This document shows, piece after piece, positions 12,130 through 23,242 of a stretch of DNA of 64,000 bases. The position numbers and the translations under genes are program-made. A model generated the notes under the pieces. It was not told the DNA's origin, searched no databases, and was given only the letters and a program-made list of their open reading frames with translations. This DNA comes from Maratus speciosus. Taxonomy: Eukaryota; Arthropoda; Arachnida; Araneae; Salticidae. Every line of letters starts with the position of its first letter. The stretch's first letter is position 1. Location: assembly GCA_963932465.1 (NCBI GenBank), contig OZ010786.1, positions 442,420,619 through 442,484,618 on the forward strand, given 5' to 3'.

Positions 12130-12349
12130 TCCTATTTAAGATGGAGTTATATTATTTTTGTATTACTGAATTTAATATATATATAATCATAATATATTTT
12201 GTATTCATGTATTTTGGCATAAGAGTGGAACAGCTGTTGCACCAAGATCTAAATATTTATAAAACGAACGCACCTCATTTGCCATGTTTGACGTACAATT
12301 TCCGAGTTGTTATATTATTTTAAATCCCTTATCTTATATGTCTTTATAA

Positions 12350-12660
12350 GAAAACTTGCTTCCTTTCTGTAGATCAGTAAAATTTTTTAAGAAAAGTAGC
12401 ATGACAAATGAAGAACCAGAATCACACGTTTCCTTAAACTTAATGCTCTTATTTCTTTAGACAAAATAATAGCGCAGATCAGTGCCATAGGCAGTTAGAA
12501 AAAAGGATGATTTATATCTAGGATGATTATAATCTTCTACAACGGTATTTTTTTCTTTTCTTATTTCTTGTATTACTTTGTTCCATAGCTGAGGATGACA
12601 CGGGAAAATACTTCTATTGTAATAAATTGGAACTGTGTTGTTATAAAGATGCTAACGAGA
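12350..12660. repeat. Dispersed direct repeat, copy B
   Basis: Same block order as 5195-5580 (ATCAGTAAAATT, GCATGACAAATGAAG, TAGCGCAGATCAGTG, AATACTTCTATTGTAATAAATT). Diverged, same orientation. No coding signal. Confidence 0.4.
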
Positions 12661-12743
12661 AAAGGTTTTTCATTATATTACAGTAAATATATTAAAAAAA
12701 AATTTGTGTATAAGCTTTGTCGGAAACCAAAATTTCTCTTACG

Positions 12744-12778
<35 letters not shown>

Positions 12779-13431
12779 GAATTGCTTGAATTTTTTTATA
12801 GCAGTAATTTAACAAGGGGAAAAAAAATCATACGTCAACTATAGATTATGAAATAGTTTCCAACATACTAAGAATACAATAATAATAAAAAAAAAAACTT
12901 TCCCGTTTAATTAGCAGAAGTATGATATATAAAAAAAAATAATTTGAAAAAGCATAACATTTTTGAAAACACTATTGCAGTAAGTTAATTTCAAAACTAT
13001 TCAAATTATTTTGTGAAGCTTTGTGTATGATGTATAGCTTTGTTTAGATACTGCAGTGATTGGTAAAATTTAGTTCGGTTACGAAACGCATAACATGGTT
13101 GAAAATACCCTTTCAGTAATTTCGGTCAAAAGGCGAAAGTGTACTCGCATTCTTTTGTGCAGCCCTATATATGATCTATAGAATTTACAGACTTTAAGAC
13201 GGAAAAAAAATTACTATTTTATTTTCGGTTTAAAAAAGTTACGTCTGAGTGTCGTGCTTTTTTTTTTTTTTTTTTTTTTTTACAACTGAATTTGCACATA
13301 TTCGAAAATGAAACTAACATCTGTAACAATAACTAATATATGCGTAGTTTCATAGCTACCGAGTGTTTTAAAATGGACTAACTGATTTTAAAATTCAGTA
13401 ACTTCCAAATGGTAAGATATATATATATATA
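12661..13431. other. Intergenic with long A and T homopolymers
   Basis: Contains an A run of about 28 (12748-12776), a T run of about 23 (13257-13280) and a TA microsatellite (13417-13433) into which mariner-like element 2 inserted. No gene recognised. Confidence 0.5.
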
Positions 13432-13433
13432 TA

Positions 13434-16410
13434 CAGGGTGTTCCGTTAAAGGGGTCCAATATTAATAGGGGTAATAGAGGAGATCACACGGAGCATAAAT
13501 CAATATATAATGCATGGCCGGATCTCAATAATTTTCAAGTTACAGCAAATAGAATGAAAAATCGGAAATTTGTAAAAAAACCCTCATTGCTAAACTATCG
13601 ATAATGCTACATAAAAACGAAGCACATATTTAGAAAGAGCAGAAAAAAATCCTACGAAATGACATAAGTTGTTTTAGAATATTGAGAATTAATGGCGAGT
13701 TACAAGCTCTGAAACAGTGAAAAAATACAAAATCAAATATTTAGCAAAATAGTTAATCGTTAATTCCAAAAATGCAACTCTACCTACATCAAGGAAAATG
13801 TTATAAAATTTGGTCCATTCCGAAAGCTTTCGAAGAAGCTGACAATAAACCATATCAGTGTAATTGTGTGGGAGAAATCAAGCAGTTCCCTAGTTACAAC
13901 TCTGTACTGTTGCACGCTCGGAAAGGGCGAAACTCCGCCCATGACGATTGTAAACACCCCGTTTTAATATCTTACAATTATACATTTCTGATCAACCTCT
14001 ATCAATACCCTTTCATTATTCAGTCTGGTCAAGTGAATGACATATTGTGCAGCTCTCGCCTTGTCTTAAAGCAAACTCCGTGACTGCTGCGTTTCCTCCA
14101 TGAACTTTCAGGATGATGAAGAAGAAGTACTTTTTATGCAAATTTTCTATGTGTATAGGAAGAAAAGTGTAATAAAACAGCAGTCATCAGTGGGCGTTAT
14201 GTTAAAGGGCGGCTGTTGTAAGTGGGATTGTAGTAAGTTGATGTATAATAATTATGCCGGAATACTCTAACGAAGAATATGCGGACATGCATCTGATGTA
14301 CGGGCAAGCTCATGGAAATGCATGTCTAGCACAGCGCATGTACCGTGAGCAATTTCCAAGGAGACGTTGCCCAAGTTCGAAACTCTTCATAAAAATCGAT
14401 AGACGATTACGGGAGACTGGATCGTTTAATACAGCAAGCATTGATGCAGGGAAACCTCGACATGTACGAACACCTGCAATGGAAGAAGATGTACTGAATA
14501 TTTTTAAAGATAACCCCTCCACGAGTACACGAGCTGCTGCGTTTGAAGTCGGTGTTTCTCACCAAAGTGTGTGGCGTGTTCTGCGTGCAGAAAACATGCA
14601 CCCCTTTCATGTGCAGCGGGTACAACTGTTATCAGTAACAGATTGTGCTCAGCGGACAGAATTCGTACGCTGGTTGCTTAATGTAACAGAAAATAATCCA
14701 CAATTTCTGGAAAATATTTTATTTACTGATGAAGCAACATTTACGAGAGAGGGCGTGGTAAACACGCACAATATGCACACATGGTCATATACAAATCCGC
14801 ACACTGTTTTCCCGTCGAACACACAACAAAAGTTCAGTGTGAACATATGGGCAGGTGTCCTCGGCGATTATCTCATAGGACCATATTTACTCCCAGATGT
14901 ACTCAATGGCAGTACGTACTTGGTTTTCCTACGGGATATCTTACCGCAGTTACTGCAAAATGTGCCAGCAACATTGCGCCACAATATGTGGTTTATGCAC
15001 GATGGCGCACCGGCACATTTTTTCATAGGTGTTCGCAATCACCTCAATTCAACATATCCTGGGAAATGGATTGGACGCAGTGGACCTGTTGCTTGGCCTG
15101 CACGCTCTTCAGACCTCAATCCGTTAGACTTTTTTGTTTGGGGACACCTTAAATCGCTGGTGTATGAAACGCCTGTGGATACACCGGAGGATTTACTAGC
15201 GCGAATCGTTGTCGCTGCAGGAGACATTCCCAACTCCGTCGGAGTTTTTCGGCGTGTTCGCCAATCTTTACGACGTCGCTGTCGGCTGTGCGATTCTGTT
15301 AATGGGCGCAACTTCGAACACCTATTATAATAATGTCCGTTCGTCTGCCTTCCGACATTGAACTCTGCAGCGCAGGCCAGAAGACTATGCTTCACATATG
15401 TCATAAAGTACGTGGAATGTAATTCTTTATTTGTCATTTTTCTTTTATTTTCAACACTTTTTGGCACAGTATTTTGTAAGTTACAGACTGTGGTGTACTC
15501 AAATTGTAAATTACAAAGTTTGTATGAATTAATTTAAAATTTAGTGTCTTTTTTAACTTTATAATTAATAAAATTATTATGCTATTTGTTATTATTATTT
15601 CCTATCATAAATTATGATGCACATATACATACAATAATTGTCCATGTAAAACATGTACTGAAACTTCTTGCATATTTACAAATCGCAATATTTTTAACTA
15701 TTTCCGAATTTTCACCACCAGTTTAATTTTAAAGAATTTAACTTAAGCTTTATATCAATAAAAGACCACTTTAAAATGTAGACTATTATTGTAAAGTTAT
15801 TTGGTTCATTCAACTCTTGAATAATTAAAAATGTTGCATCTCAGAAGAAGCATGATCGAAAATGTATAGTTGAGAGTAATTAAAAAGGCGGTGTTTCCAA
15901 TCGTGATGGGCGGAGTTTAACCTTTGCTAATGTCAAAGAAAGCGGAGTTGTAACTAAGAAACTGATTAATTTCTCTCACACAATTAAACCGATATGGTTC
16001 ATTGTAAGCTTTTTCGAAAGTTTTCGGAATGGACCAAATTTTACTACATTTTCCTTGTTGTAGCTAGAGTTGTCTTTTTGGAATTAACGATTAACTATTT
16101 TGATGTATATTGGATTTCGTACTTTTTTCACTGTTTCAGGGCTTGTAACTCGTCAATAAATATTGCTATTTTAATACAATTGATGTCATTTTGTAGGTTT
16201 TTTTCTGCTCTTTCTAAATATGTGCTTCGTTTTTATGTAGCATTATCGATAGTTTAGCAATGAGGGTTCTTTTACAATTTTCCGAATTTTCATTCTATTT
16301 GCTGTAACTTGAAAACTATTGAGATCCGACCAGGTTTTATATACTGATTTATGCTCCATGTGATCTCCTCTATTACCCCTATTAATATTGGACCCCTTTA
16401 ACGGAACACC

Positions 16411-16413
<3 letters not shown>
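13434..16413 (+). mobile_element. Mariner-like element 2 with ~560-bp TIRs and intact transposase
   Basis: It begins CAGGGTGTTCCGTTAAAG and ends with the complement, between TA dinucleotides (13432-13433 and 16414-16415) in a TA microsatellite. The inverted repeats run 13434-13992 and 15854-16413. The outer ~250 bp are near-identical, the inner part is more diverged. Both arms include GGCGGAGTTT-type blocks near their inner ends. One uninterrupted transposase gene lies between. The organisation (CAGGG end, TA target, DDE transposase) is Tc1/mariner, but the TIRs are very long for that superfamily. Confidence 0.9.
14254..15330 (+). CDS. Mariner-type DDE transposase (DD41D), intact
   Basis: A 358-residue protein with no break. 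Residues 1-55 resemble the DUF4817 helix-turn-helix common in arthropod transposases (YSNEEYADMHLMYG, RLRETGSF). Residues 90-115 form a second helix-turn-helix (STRAAAFEVGVSHQSVWRVL). The catalytic core has Asp159 (FTDEATF), Asp250 (MHDGAPAH) and Asp292 (NPLDFF). By my count 41 residues lie between the second and third Asp, the spacing reported for rosa/Visitor-type DD41D mariner relatives. Such proteins bind the TIRs and perform cut-and-paste transposition at TA. The gene lies between the two TIRs, 261 bp after the left one. The first Met is the only plausible start. All three acidic residues are present, so the protein could be active, but TIR divergence suggests the copy is not very recent. 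Confidence 0.92.
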   Translation: MPEYSNEEYADMHLMYGQAHGNACLAQRMYREQFPRRRCPSSKLFIKIDRRLRETGSFNTASIDAGKPRHVRTPAMEEDVLNIFKDNPSTSTRAAAFEVGVSHQSVWRVLRAENMHPFHVQRVQLLSVTDCAQRTEFVRWLLNVTENNPQFLENILFTDEATFTREGVVNTHNMHTWSYTNPHTVFPSNTQQKFSVNIWAGVLGDYLIGPYLLPDVLNGSTYLVFLRDILPQLLQNVPATLRHNMWFMHDGAPAHFFIGVRNHLNSTYPGKWIGRSGPVAWPARSSDLNPLDFFVWGHLKSLVYETPVDTPEDLLARIVVAAGDIPNSVGVFRRVRQSLRRRCRLCDSVNGRNFEHLL

Positions 16414-16452
<39 letters not shown>

Positions 16453-16460
16453 AAAAAAAC

Positions 16461-16850
16461 CTTGCAGAAGGATTGTGTAAAATATCAGGAGAATTTTTAC
16501 TATGGTTTCTAGTTTTAGTTTCAAATAGAAGCGGTAGCGTTCGCTTATAGCTATAGACTCTGAATCTGGGTCCCATTAGTGGTGTCGCTCTTCTCCCACC
16601 ATTGATGCTAAGAAAGGAGGATACATATGAAGTGGGTCCCTAAGAATAAGATTAAATTGGCGACCCAGAAACACACCATATATTTAACCTCCTTCTATTG
16701 GAGCAATGCTGGGAGAAAAGAGGGGGGGGGGGATTAGCGCATATTGTTTGCAGTGCCATCTATCGCTGCAATTTGGAACTAAAATTAGAAATAGCAGTAC
16801 AACAAAAACCTTCTGACATCTTACATAATCCTCTTGGAAGAATTTTTTTA
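16461..16850. mobile_element. Hairpin MITE next to mariner-like element 2
   Basis: The left arm (TTGCAGAAGGATTGTG ... TTTTAGTTTCAAAT ... AGCGGTAGCG) is mirrored by the right arm (ATCGCTGCAATTTGG ... ACATAATCCTCTTGGAAG). Arms are about 110 bp with a ~150-bp centre containing a G run (16721-16732). No clear target duplication or superfamily signature. Confidence 0.5.
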
Positions 16851-17686
16851 GTAGCCTGTCACCATTTGCAAGTTACTGAATTTTTAAATTATTTAGTCAA
16901 TTTTAAGACACCAGGTAGCTGGGCGTTTCGGCTTGGGTCAGTTGGCGTGCAGCATAATTAAATCCATTGTTATTGTAACTCAATTGAAATTGCAACCATA
17001 AATAATATCTATCGGTTTATCACTTGTGATGGAAAAATTACTTAAAAGAAGATTAATCATTTATAGTTGAGTTATAAACATATTAAAATTTTGCATTGTC
17101 ATAGAAACATGCATACATATATAATTCTTTTTTATCCCAGCGTATCAAGAAAAGAGCTAAAATCAATTACAAAATGTCATCTTAGCATACAAAAGAAAGT
17201 TGATATAAAGGAAAAAGTGTATTTATAATAAAAATATTTTATGAAAAATAACTTTATATTTTTATTTTTATGATTAATTAATTTAGGATTTCCAATAAAT
17301 GCTCTCATTTTAAGACATTTTATTTTATTTCTTCTTCTATTTATTTATTTATTCGGTTGTAGGACGCACAGAACGCGTATCCATATAATACACGAAAGCG
17401 TTGATACAGAATTACATACTTATTGAGATTCAAAAACAATGAATAGTCCTAATTTATTAGTATTATCATTATTTAAGTATTGCGCGGCAGCGCAATACTT
17501 ATTTATTTCCAGTGTCACTTCTCAATGTTAATTTAACGTAGAAAAGACTATGGAGCTCATAACTTTTTGACTTTTTCTTCACAACTTTTTGTCCTTGATG
17601 CCACAAATTTTTTATTCTTTGTAATTTTTATGATATTGTTAATTCAAAGTACGGAAATGTTTGCTTGACGTCAGGTTCAAAACGGA
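16851..17686. other. Intergenic, nothing recognised
   Basis: AT-rich DNA with no recognised coding sequence. A perfect palindrome AGTATTGCGCGGCAGCGCAATACT-type hairpin (arms AGTATTGCGC, 17476-17499) is the only structured site. Confidence 0.45.
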
Positions 17687-17696
17687 TGACAAAATG

Positions 17697-17879
17697 TGTA
17701 ACATATCGTTTGTATCGTAATCGTTGCTATTGTGACGTCATTTCGGATGCTGATATGTACCTTGTCCGGTTTGGTTTGTATTAATGGAGTGTTCTATCTG
17801 TTTTGTCTGGTGTGTTTGTCATTAAAGTCCTCTTTGTTTTTTTTAAGTGTTTTCTCTCTACCTTTTATATATAAGAACA
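17697..17879 (+). repeat. 5' LTR of the Ty3/Gypsy element
   Basis: It starts TGTAACATATCG and ends AAGAACA. It matches the 3' LTR (22097-22276) with a few substitutions and small indels (for example a CTTGT block lacking in the 3' copy), so the insertion is not fresh. Confidence 0.92.
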
Positions 17880-17997
17880 TGAAATGGCGCAGTCGCAATC
17901 AATAAGTAATCTTTAAAAGTTCTTTATTGAAGTATGATTGAATTCATTTCCTAAGAAGCATTGCAGAATTATTTTAGTTGATCGTTGAAGTAGCAGC

Positions 17998-18876
17998 ATG
18001 GAAGGATTAAAACCCCCGAAATATCTTATTTTTGATGGAAATGTTTCAGAACATTAAAAAAAATGGATTCAACAGTTTAAAATATTTCACATTGCATCAG
18101 AAAATGATAAAAAAGATGCGAATGTTCAGGTGGCGATATTTTTGAATGTAATTGGAGAAGAAGCACTCGAGAAATACAATACCTTTGATTTATCAGAGGA
18201 TTATAAAGGAAATTTAACTAGAGTTATCGAATCCTTTGAAAATTATTGTACACCGAAGTTTAATGAAAGTGTTGATCGTCATATAGATTTTACTAGAATT
18301 CAACAGATATCTGAATCCTTCGATGAATTTTTGACTAGCCTAAAGAAGCTAAGTTTGACTTGTGGATTTGGAGACCTGAAAGACAGTTTGATTAGAGATA
18401 GAATAATTAGCGGCGTCATTGACAAGAAACTGAAAGATCGTCTGCTGCGTGAAGGTGATTTGAGTTTAGATAAATGCGTAAAAATATGAAAAGCTAGCGA
18501 ACTCGCAGAAGTTCAATTGAAAGCTTTGAATGGTGATGCTAGAGTAGATGTTGTTAAATCGCATAAGAATAATTTTGCAAGAAATTCGTTCTCAAATCAC
18601 AAACATCCATCTATAAGAAAAGAATTGCACGAAGAAAGAAAATTTAATAGTTTTCCAAAAAGATACTCCTATAACCAGGAAAAAGAAACAAGACAGAATT
18701 ACGAGTCGAAGAAACCCAGCGAAAGATGCGGTAAGTTTCATAAAAAATTTAATTGTCCTGTTTATAATGAAATTTGTAATTTTTGTAAAAGAAAAAATCA
18801 TTTTGCGAAATTTTGTTTGAATAAGTATATAAATGTTGTAAAAAGTAACTCTGATTTTTTTAAAAACAAATGTTAA
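17998..18876 (+). pseudogene. Gag of the Ty3/Gypsy element, interrupted
   Basis: One frame runs from the ATG at 17998 to 18876, interrupted by a TAA at 18055 and a TGA at 18487. The middle part (18130-18489) has the capsid-like helical layout of retrotransposon Gag. Near the end is one complete CCHC zinc knuckle (CNFCKRKNHFAKFC, about 18776-18817), preceded by a degraded knuckle that lacks one Cys. Gag forms the particle and binds the element RNA. Pol lies in a different frame, so the intact ancestor would have needed frameshifting. Confidence 0.85.
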
Positions 18877-18907
18877 AGACAATAGTTCAAATAATGATAA
18901 TTTTGTT

Positions 18908-21203
18908 TTGAGTTCCATTTACGATTATAAATGTGGTAGTAGTTCTAGCGACTGGTATGAAAAACTTGTTGTAAATAATTCTAAGATTTTGATAACAAAA
19001 TTAGATACCAGTGCACAATGTAACATTTTGCCTGTAAATGAATTTAAACATTTAGGTTTAAAGCAAAACCATCTGAAGAGTTCTAATGTTAATTAGTGCA
19101 ATTATAATGGATCTAAAATGAATGTCATTGGTAAATGTATATCAAAATGCCAAACTTAAAAAGGTATTAAAGCTAATATTTTTTTTCAAGTGGTGGATAC
19201 TAACCCTAATTCTACTTCTGTGTTGGGTTTACCTACTTTAACTGCGTTGAATTTAATACAACGTGTAGATGCAGTAAATTGTTTGGGAAATTTTCATCAG
19301 ACTGTTTTTCATCATTATAAAGATTTATTCACGGGTATTGGTAATTTAAAAAGCTTTATTTACGACATTAAACTTAAAGATGATGCTGTTGGTAAAATTG
19401 AACCATGTAGGAAAATTCCATTAAGTTTATTGAATCCGTTGAAACAAGAACTTGACCGAATGGTAAAGCTGAATGTTATTAGAAAAATTGAAGAACCCAC
19501 CGAATTCATAAGTTCTGTAGTAATTGTTAGAAAGAACAACGGAAGTTTGAGAATCTGTTTAGACCCACAACATTCAAACAAACAAATTTTGCGTGAATAT
19601 TTTTATTTGCCAACTTTTGAGGAAATTGTTTCCAGAATGCCAAGAGCAAAGGTATTTAGTATATTAGATGCTAATAAAGGATTTTGGCAAGTAAAACTAT
19701 CCGAAAAAACTTCTAAACTTACTACATTTAATAACCTTTTTGGTAGATTTTGTTTTCTCAGAATGCCATATGGTATTTGTTCTGCCCCTGAAATTTTTCA
19801 CAGAACTTTTTCTGTTGTTTTTAAAGATATTGAAGGTATTGAAATATACATCGATAATATTCTGATATGGGGAGAAACTTAACAAGAACATGACTTAAGA
19901 TTAAAAGCTGTTTTGGATAGGGCAAGGGAATATAATATTAAGTTTAATAAAGAAAAATGCAAAATTACTCTTTCTGAAGTTACTTATTTGGGTCATAAGT
20001 TTTCTGGTAATGGCATTAAACCTGATGAAGATAAGGTAAAGGCAGTTGTGGAAATGAAGCCACCAAAAAATGTTAAGGAGTTAGAAACATTTCTGGGTAT
20101 GATCACATACGTTTCTAGATTCATTCCTAATGTTTCAGATAAAACATCTGTTCTGAGATGTTTGTTATGAAAAAATTCTTTGTGGTATTGGAATGCTATA
20201 CATGACAAAGCATTTATTGAATTAAAACAAGTTCTAAGTAAAAAACCAGTTTTACAGTATTTTGATACGAATTGTGATGTGACTTTGTCTGTTGATGCTT
20301 CACAATCTGGTTTAGGAGCAGTTATTTTACAAAATGAATTGCCTGTGGCGTATGCTTCTAGAGGTCTTACTGACACTCAGAAAAATTATGCACAAATTGA
20401 AAAAGAAACGATAGCAATAGTGTTTGGTTGTGAAAAATTTCATCAATATTTATACGGAAGATCATTTACAGTAGAAAGTGACGATAAACTCCTTGAAGCT
20501 ATTTTCAAAAAACCTCTAAGTAAATCTCCTTTACGTTTACAAAGGATGAGAAATCGATTGCAACCTTATTGTTTCAATTTGGTTTATAAACCTGGTAAAG
20601 ATTTATTGTTGGCTGATGCCTTATCAAGAACATATTTAGAAGATTCTGATGATATTTTTAAAGGTGAAATTGAGACTCATGTAGGGATGATTGTTGAAAA
20701 CTATCCCGTAACTGGTGAGATTATGAATAAATTTCAAGTTGAAACTGAGAGGGATGAAGTCTTACAGCTTGTCATGAAATTTGTTAAAAATGGTTGGCCC
20801 ATTACAAAATCAGATGTTCCAGATATAGTCAAACCCTATTTTTATTTTAAAGAGGAATTAAGTGAAACAAAAGGCATCTTATTTAAGAATTTCTGCATTG
20901 TAGTTCCAGAAAGTTTGAGAAAAGAAATGTTGAGTAAAATCCATTACACTCATCTTGGTATTGAAAAATGTAAGAATAGAGCTAGAGAACTGTTATTTTG
21001 GCCGGGTATGTCTAAAGATATAGAAAACTTCATAAATAATTGTACAACTAGCCTGAGCTTTCAGAATGCAAATACGAAGGAAACACTTTTACAGAAGGAA
21101 GTTCCAAATGGTCCTTGGAAAGTTTTAGGAGCTGATTTATTCCATTTTCACGGCAAAGAATACTTGTTAGTAGTTGATTATTTTAGTAAATTTCTGAGAT
21201 AGA
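18908..21203 (+). pseudogene. Pol (PR-RT-RNaseH-IN N-part) of the Ty3/Gypsy element, interrupted
   Basis: All in one frame but cut by stops at 19094, 19880, 20168 and 21200 and by others between 19096 and 19190. Protease: the active-site triplet reads DTS instead of DTG (about 18992). Reverse transcriptase (19390-19880): typical KNNGSLRICLD and MPYGICSAPEIF motifs are present, but the YxDD box reads YIDN, losing one catalytic Asp. RNase H (about 20180-20640): Asp, Glu and LADALSR motifs are seen. Integrase: the HHCC zinc domain (about 20940-21060) has lost at least one Cys; the first core Asp is present (VLGADLF). Confidence 0.88.
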
Positions 21204-21983
21204 ATTACTTAGAGAAACAACCAGTAATAATGTAATAATTCCCCTTAAAGCTATGTTTTCGAGATATGGAAAACCAGAAATTGTGTCGGACCGCAATTTA
21301 CTAACCAATTATTCAAGGAATTTTCAAAGCAATGGTGTTTTCAACATGAGACATCTAGCCTTCATTTCCCTCAATCGAACGCCATGGTGGAGAGACATAT
21401 TCAAACTATGAAGAATATTTTTAGAAAAGCCTTACATGACAACAAGGATATGTACTTGACCTTATTGGAATATAAAAATGCACCGATTTCAAATGAACTG
21501 CAATGACCTGCTGAGATTATGTGTGGCAGAAAAATCAGAGGAATTTTACCCCATAGAAATGATACCACCGAGAGATTTTTAGAAACAGCAGATCAATTAC
21601 GAAGAAGACAACTGCTACAGAAAAAATATTTTGACCGGAATGCAACAAATTTGAAACCGTTTTCAAGTCACGATAAAGTTTTCGTCCATAGTGAAAAGAA
21701 ACCCTATGAAAAAGCAACTGTATTGAGTCCAGCTCAACGACCTCGTTCATATAAATTATTAAAAGAAGATGGAAGAGCCGTGGAAAGAAATAGGAAAGAT
21801 ATTTTAAGAGGTGCGAACAACATTAATTTTCAAGTTAAGAATGAGCACAATTTCGTTGATGAAGAAACAGAAACCGTGCCTGACGAGATATCCAGTAATG
21901 AGCAAAATAGTTCATTTACATCCAGTGATGAGATTGCTCATCCCGAACCAGTAAAGAATCCGTTCCAGACTCGATCAGGTTGA
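21204..21983 (+). pseudogene. Integrase C-terminal part of the Ty3/Gypsy element, frameshifted
   Basis: After the stop at 21200 the integrase core continues with its second Asp near 21287, where a small deletion removes part of the usual SDNGPQF motif and changes frame. The third acidic residue lies in a recognisable NAMVERHIQTMKN stretch near 21380-21418. A TGA at about 21504 interrupts again. The open segment 21519-21983 is the integrase tail, ending about 113 bp before the 3' LTR. Confidence 0.75.
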
Positions 21984-22096
21984 ACTGTTAAGAAACCTAG
22001 CTATCTAAAAGATTTTGTAACATGAACTGTTTTTATTGAACTTTAAAATATGTTTAATGTTATTTTTTGTTTTTCTCTGTAGCTTTGCAGGGGAGA

Positions 22097-22276
22097 TGTA
22101 ACATATCGTTTGTATCGTAATCGTTGCTATGGTGACGTCATCTCGGATGCTGATATGTAGCTCCGGTTTGGGTTGTATTAATGGAGTGTTCTATCTGTTT
22201 TGTCTGGTGTGTTTGTCATTAAAATCCTCTTTGTTTTTTTAAAGTGTTTTCTCACTACCTTTTATATATAAGAACA
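22097..22276 (+). repeat. 3' LTR of the Ty3/Gypsy element
   Basis: It starts TGTAACATATCG right after the purine tract and ends AAGAACA. See the 5' LTR for comparison. Confidence 0.92.
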
Positions 22277-22286
22277 TGACAAAATG

Positions 22287-23064
22287 CCTTTGCATATGGG
22301 TGAATTATAATGCAGAGAGTAACATAGCCTAAGCCTTATTTATATTATTCAAATATTTTTCTTAATAATACCAAATTTCGCTTTTTTTTCATTGAGAATC
22401 AAAGGACATTTTTTCTACAAAATTTAACATTTTTTTCTATTGTTGCAAAAGATTCAAAAATAATAATTTATCTATAGTAATTAATTTCAGTTAAAATATT
22501 TCCACGTCATAAATGGAATTTGAAATAATTTTTTTACGAATTAAAAAGAAGAGGATTATGGTGTAAACGGAAAATAAAACTGATATTTTTAAGAAGCATT
22601 AATAAGAGTAAATACAGAAAGAAGGTGACTATGACGTCAAAAAATTAAAACATATTTCACCGATACTGATTTTTAAGTATGAATATCAATTACATACAGA
22701 CGTGCCCATTTGATTAAAAAGGTGTTAACTTCGTGATTTATTTATATTTTCCTTTTATTTATTTGTTGATGAAGTTTTAATTTCGTTAAGGAATACTAGC
22801 CGGAAAGAAATACTGAACCATTTATATTGTTTTAAGTCTGTGTAAAAATTGAAATCGTCGGATGCTTAGAAGTTAATAAATTTGCAAATAACCGGAATTT
22901 ATTTTACAGGTTTAACCATCAATATGACGTCAGCATTACACACGGGCATATAATATATATATTGTTCATATGCAATTTCTTTTTGTGGTATAAAGAAATA
23001 TAAAATAATAATTTGTAAATTTTAAAAAGACAGAGACTTTTAACGTTAAGTACACTTTTACCAG
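22287..23064. other. Intergenic, nothing recognised
   Basis: AT-rich, no ORF or inverted-end structure recognised. Confidence 0.4.
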
Positions 23065-23068
23065 TTAA

Positions 23069-23242
23069 AACCCCTTCAGGGGCAGCACATAAGTTTAATT
23101 AAGATTGACACCAGAAAATTTTAATTAAGTTTTACTTTTATAACTTTGGGGGAAAAGAGTTGAAAAAAATGCTCTTCCTTAGTTTGAAATAAAATTTTTC
23201 AATATTTCTGGTGTGACTTCAGCATTGCACAACTTCAAGGGG
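23069..23242. mobile_element. TTAA-flanked piggyBac-like MITE, copy 5
   Basis: TTAA at 23065-23068 and 23243-23246. The left end is AACCCCTTCAGGGG, which is itself a short hairpin; the right end is TTCAAGGGG. GACACCAGAAAATTT and ATTTCTGGTGTGAC form a well-preserved inverted core. Another left end of the family (TTAACCACTTCG, followed by hairpin GTCCACGTATGTGGAC) begins directly after it at 23253, with no right end found. Confidence 0.65.

Larger units (their letters stand above)
10551..12309 (+). mobile_element. AGGTGCGTTCG element, copy 1, split by three insertions
   Basis: The left end AGGTGCCTTCGTAATTATAT and the right end CGAACGCACCTCATTTGCC match the ends of the copies at 29478-29957, 31851-32597 and 39008-39411. 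The middle is interrupted by a pogo-like MITE (10669-11436), a TTAA MITE (11504-11703) and a SINE (11907-12129). Sequence resuming after the first insert (CTGTCGAGTTATTTCAA, near 11459) matches the consensus next to the break. The element codes for nothing visible; class unknown. Confidence 0.6.
17697..22276 (+). mobile_element. Ty3/Gypsy LTR retrotransposon, full length but inactive
   Basis: Two LTRs of 183 and 180 bp flank a gag-pol interior. Internal order is gag, protease, reverse transcriptase, RNase H, integrase, which defines Ty3/Gypsy. The sequence TGACAAAATG occurs immediately before the 5' LTR (17687-17696) and after the 3' LTR (22277-22286). Part of this 10-bp match may be LTR end, since 4-6 bp is usual. 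A primer-site-like TGGCGCAGTCG starts at 17885 and a purine tract AGGGGAGA precedes the 3' LTR. There is no env-like ORF. Stops, a frameshift and altered catalytic residues make it defective. Confidence 0.93.

Noticed and set aside
13772..14083. 103-codon plus-strand ORF before the transposase
   Set aside because: It lies mostly in the left TIR of mariner-like element 2 and shows no known domain; the matching right TIR does not preserve it.
15039..15467. 142-codon minus-strand ORF
   Set aside because: It is the antisense shadow of the intact transposase gene.
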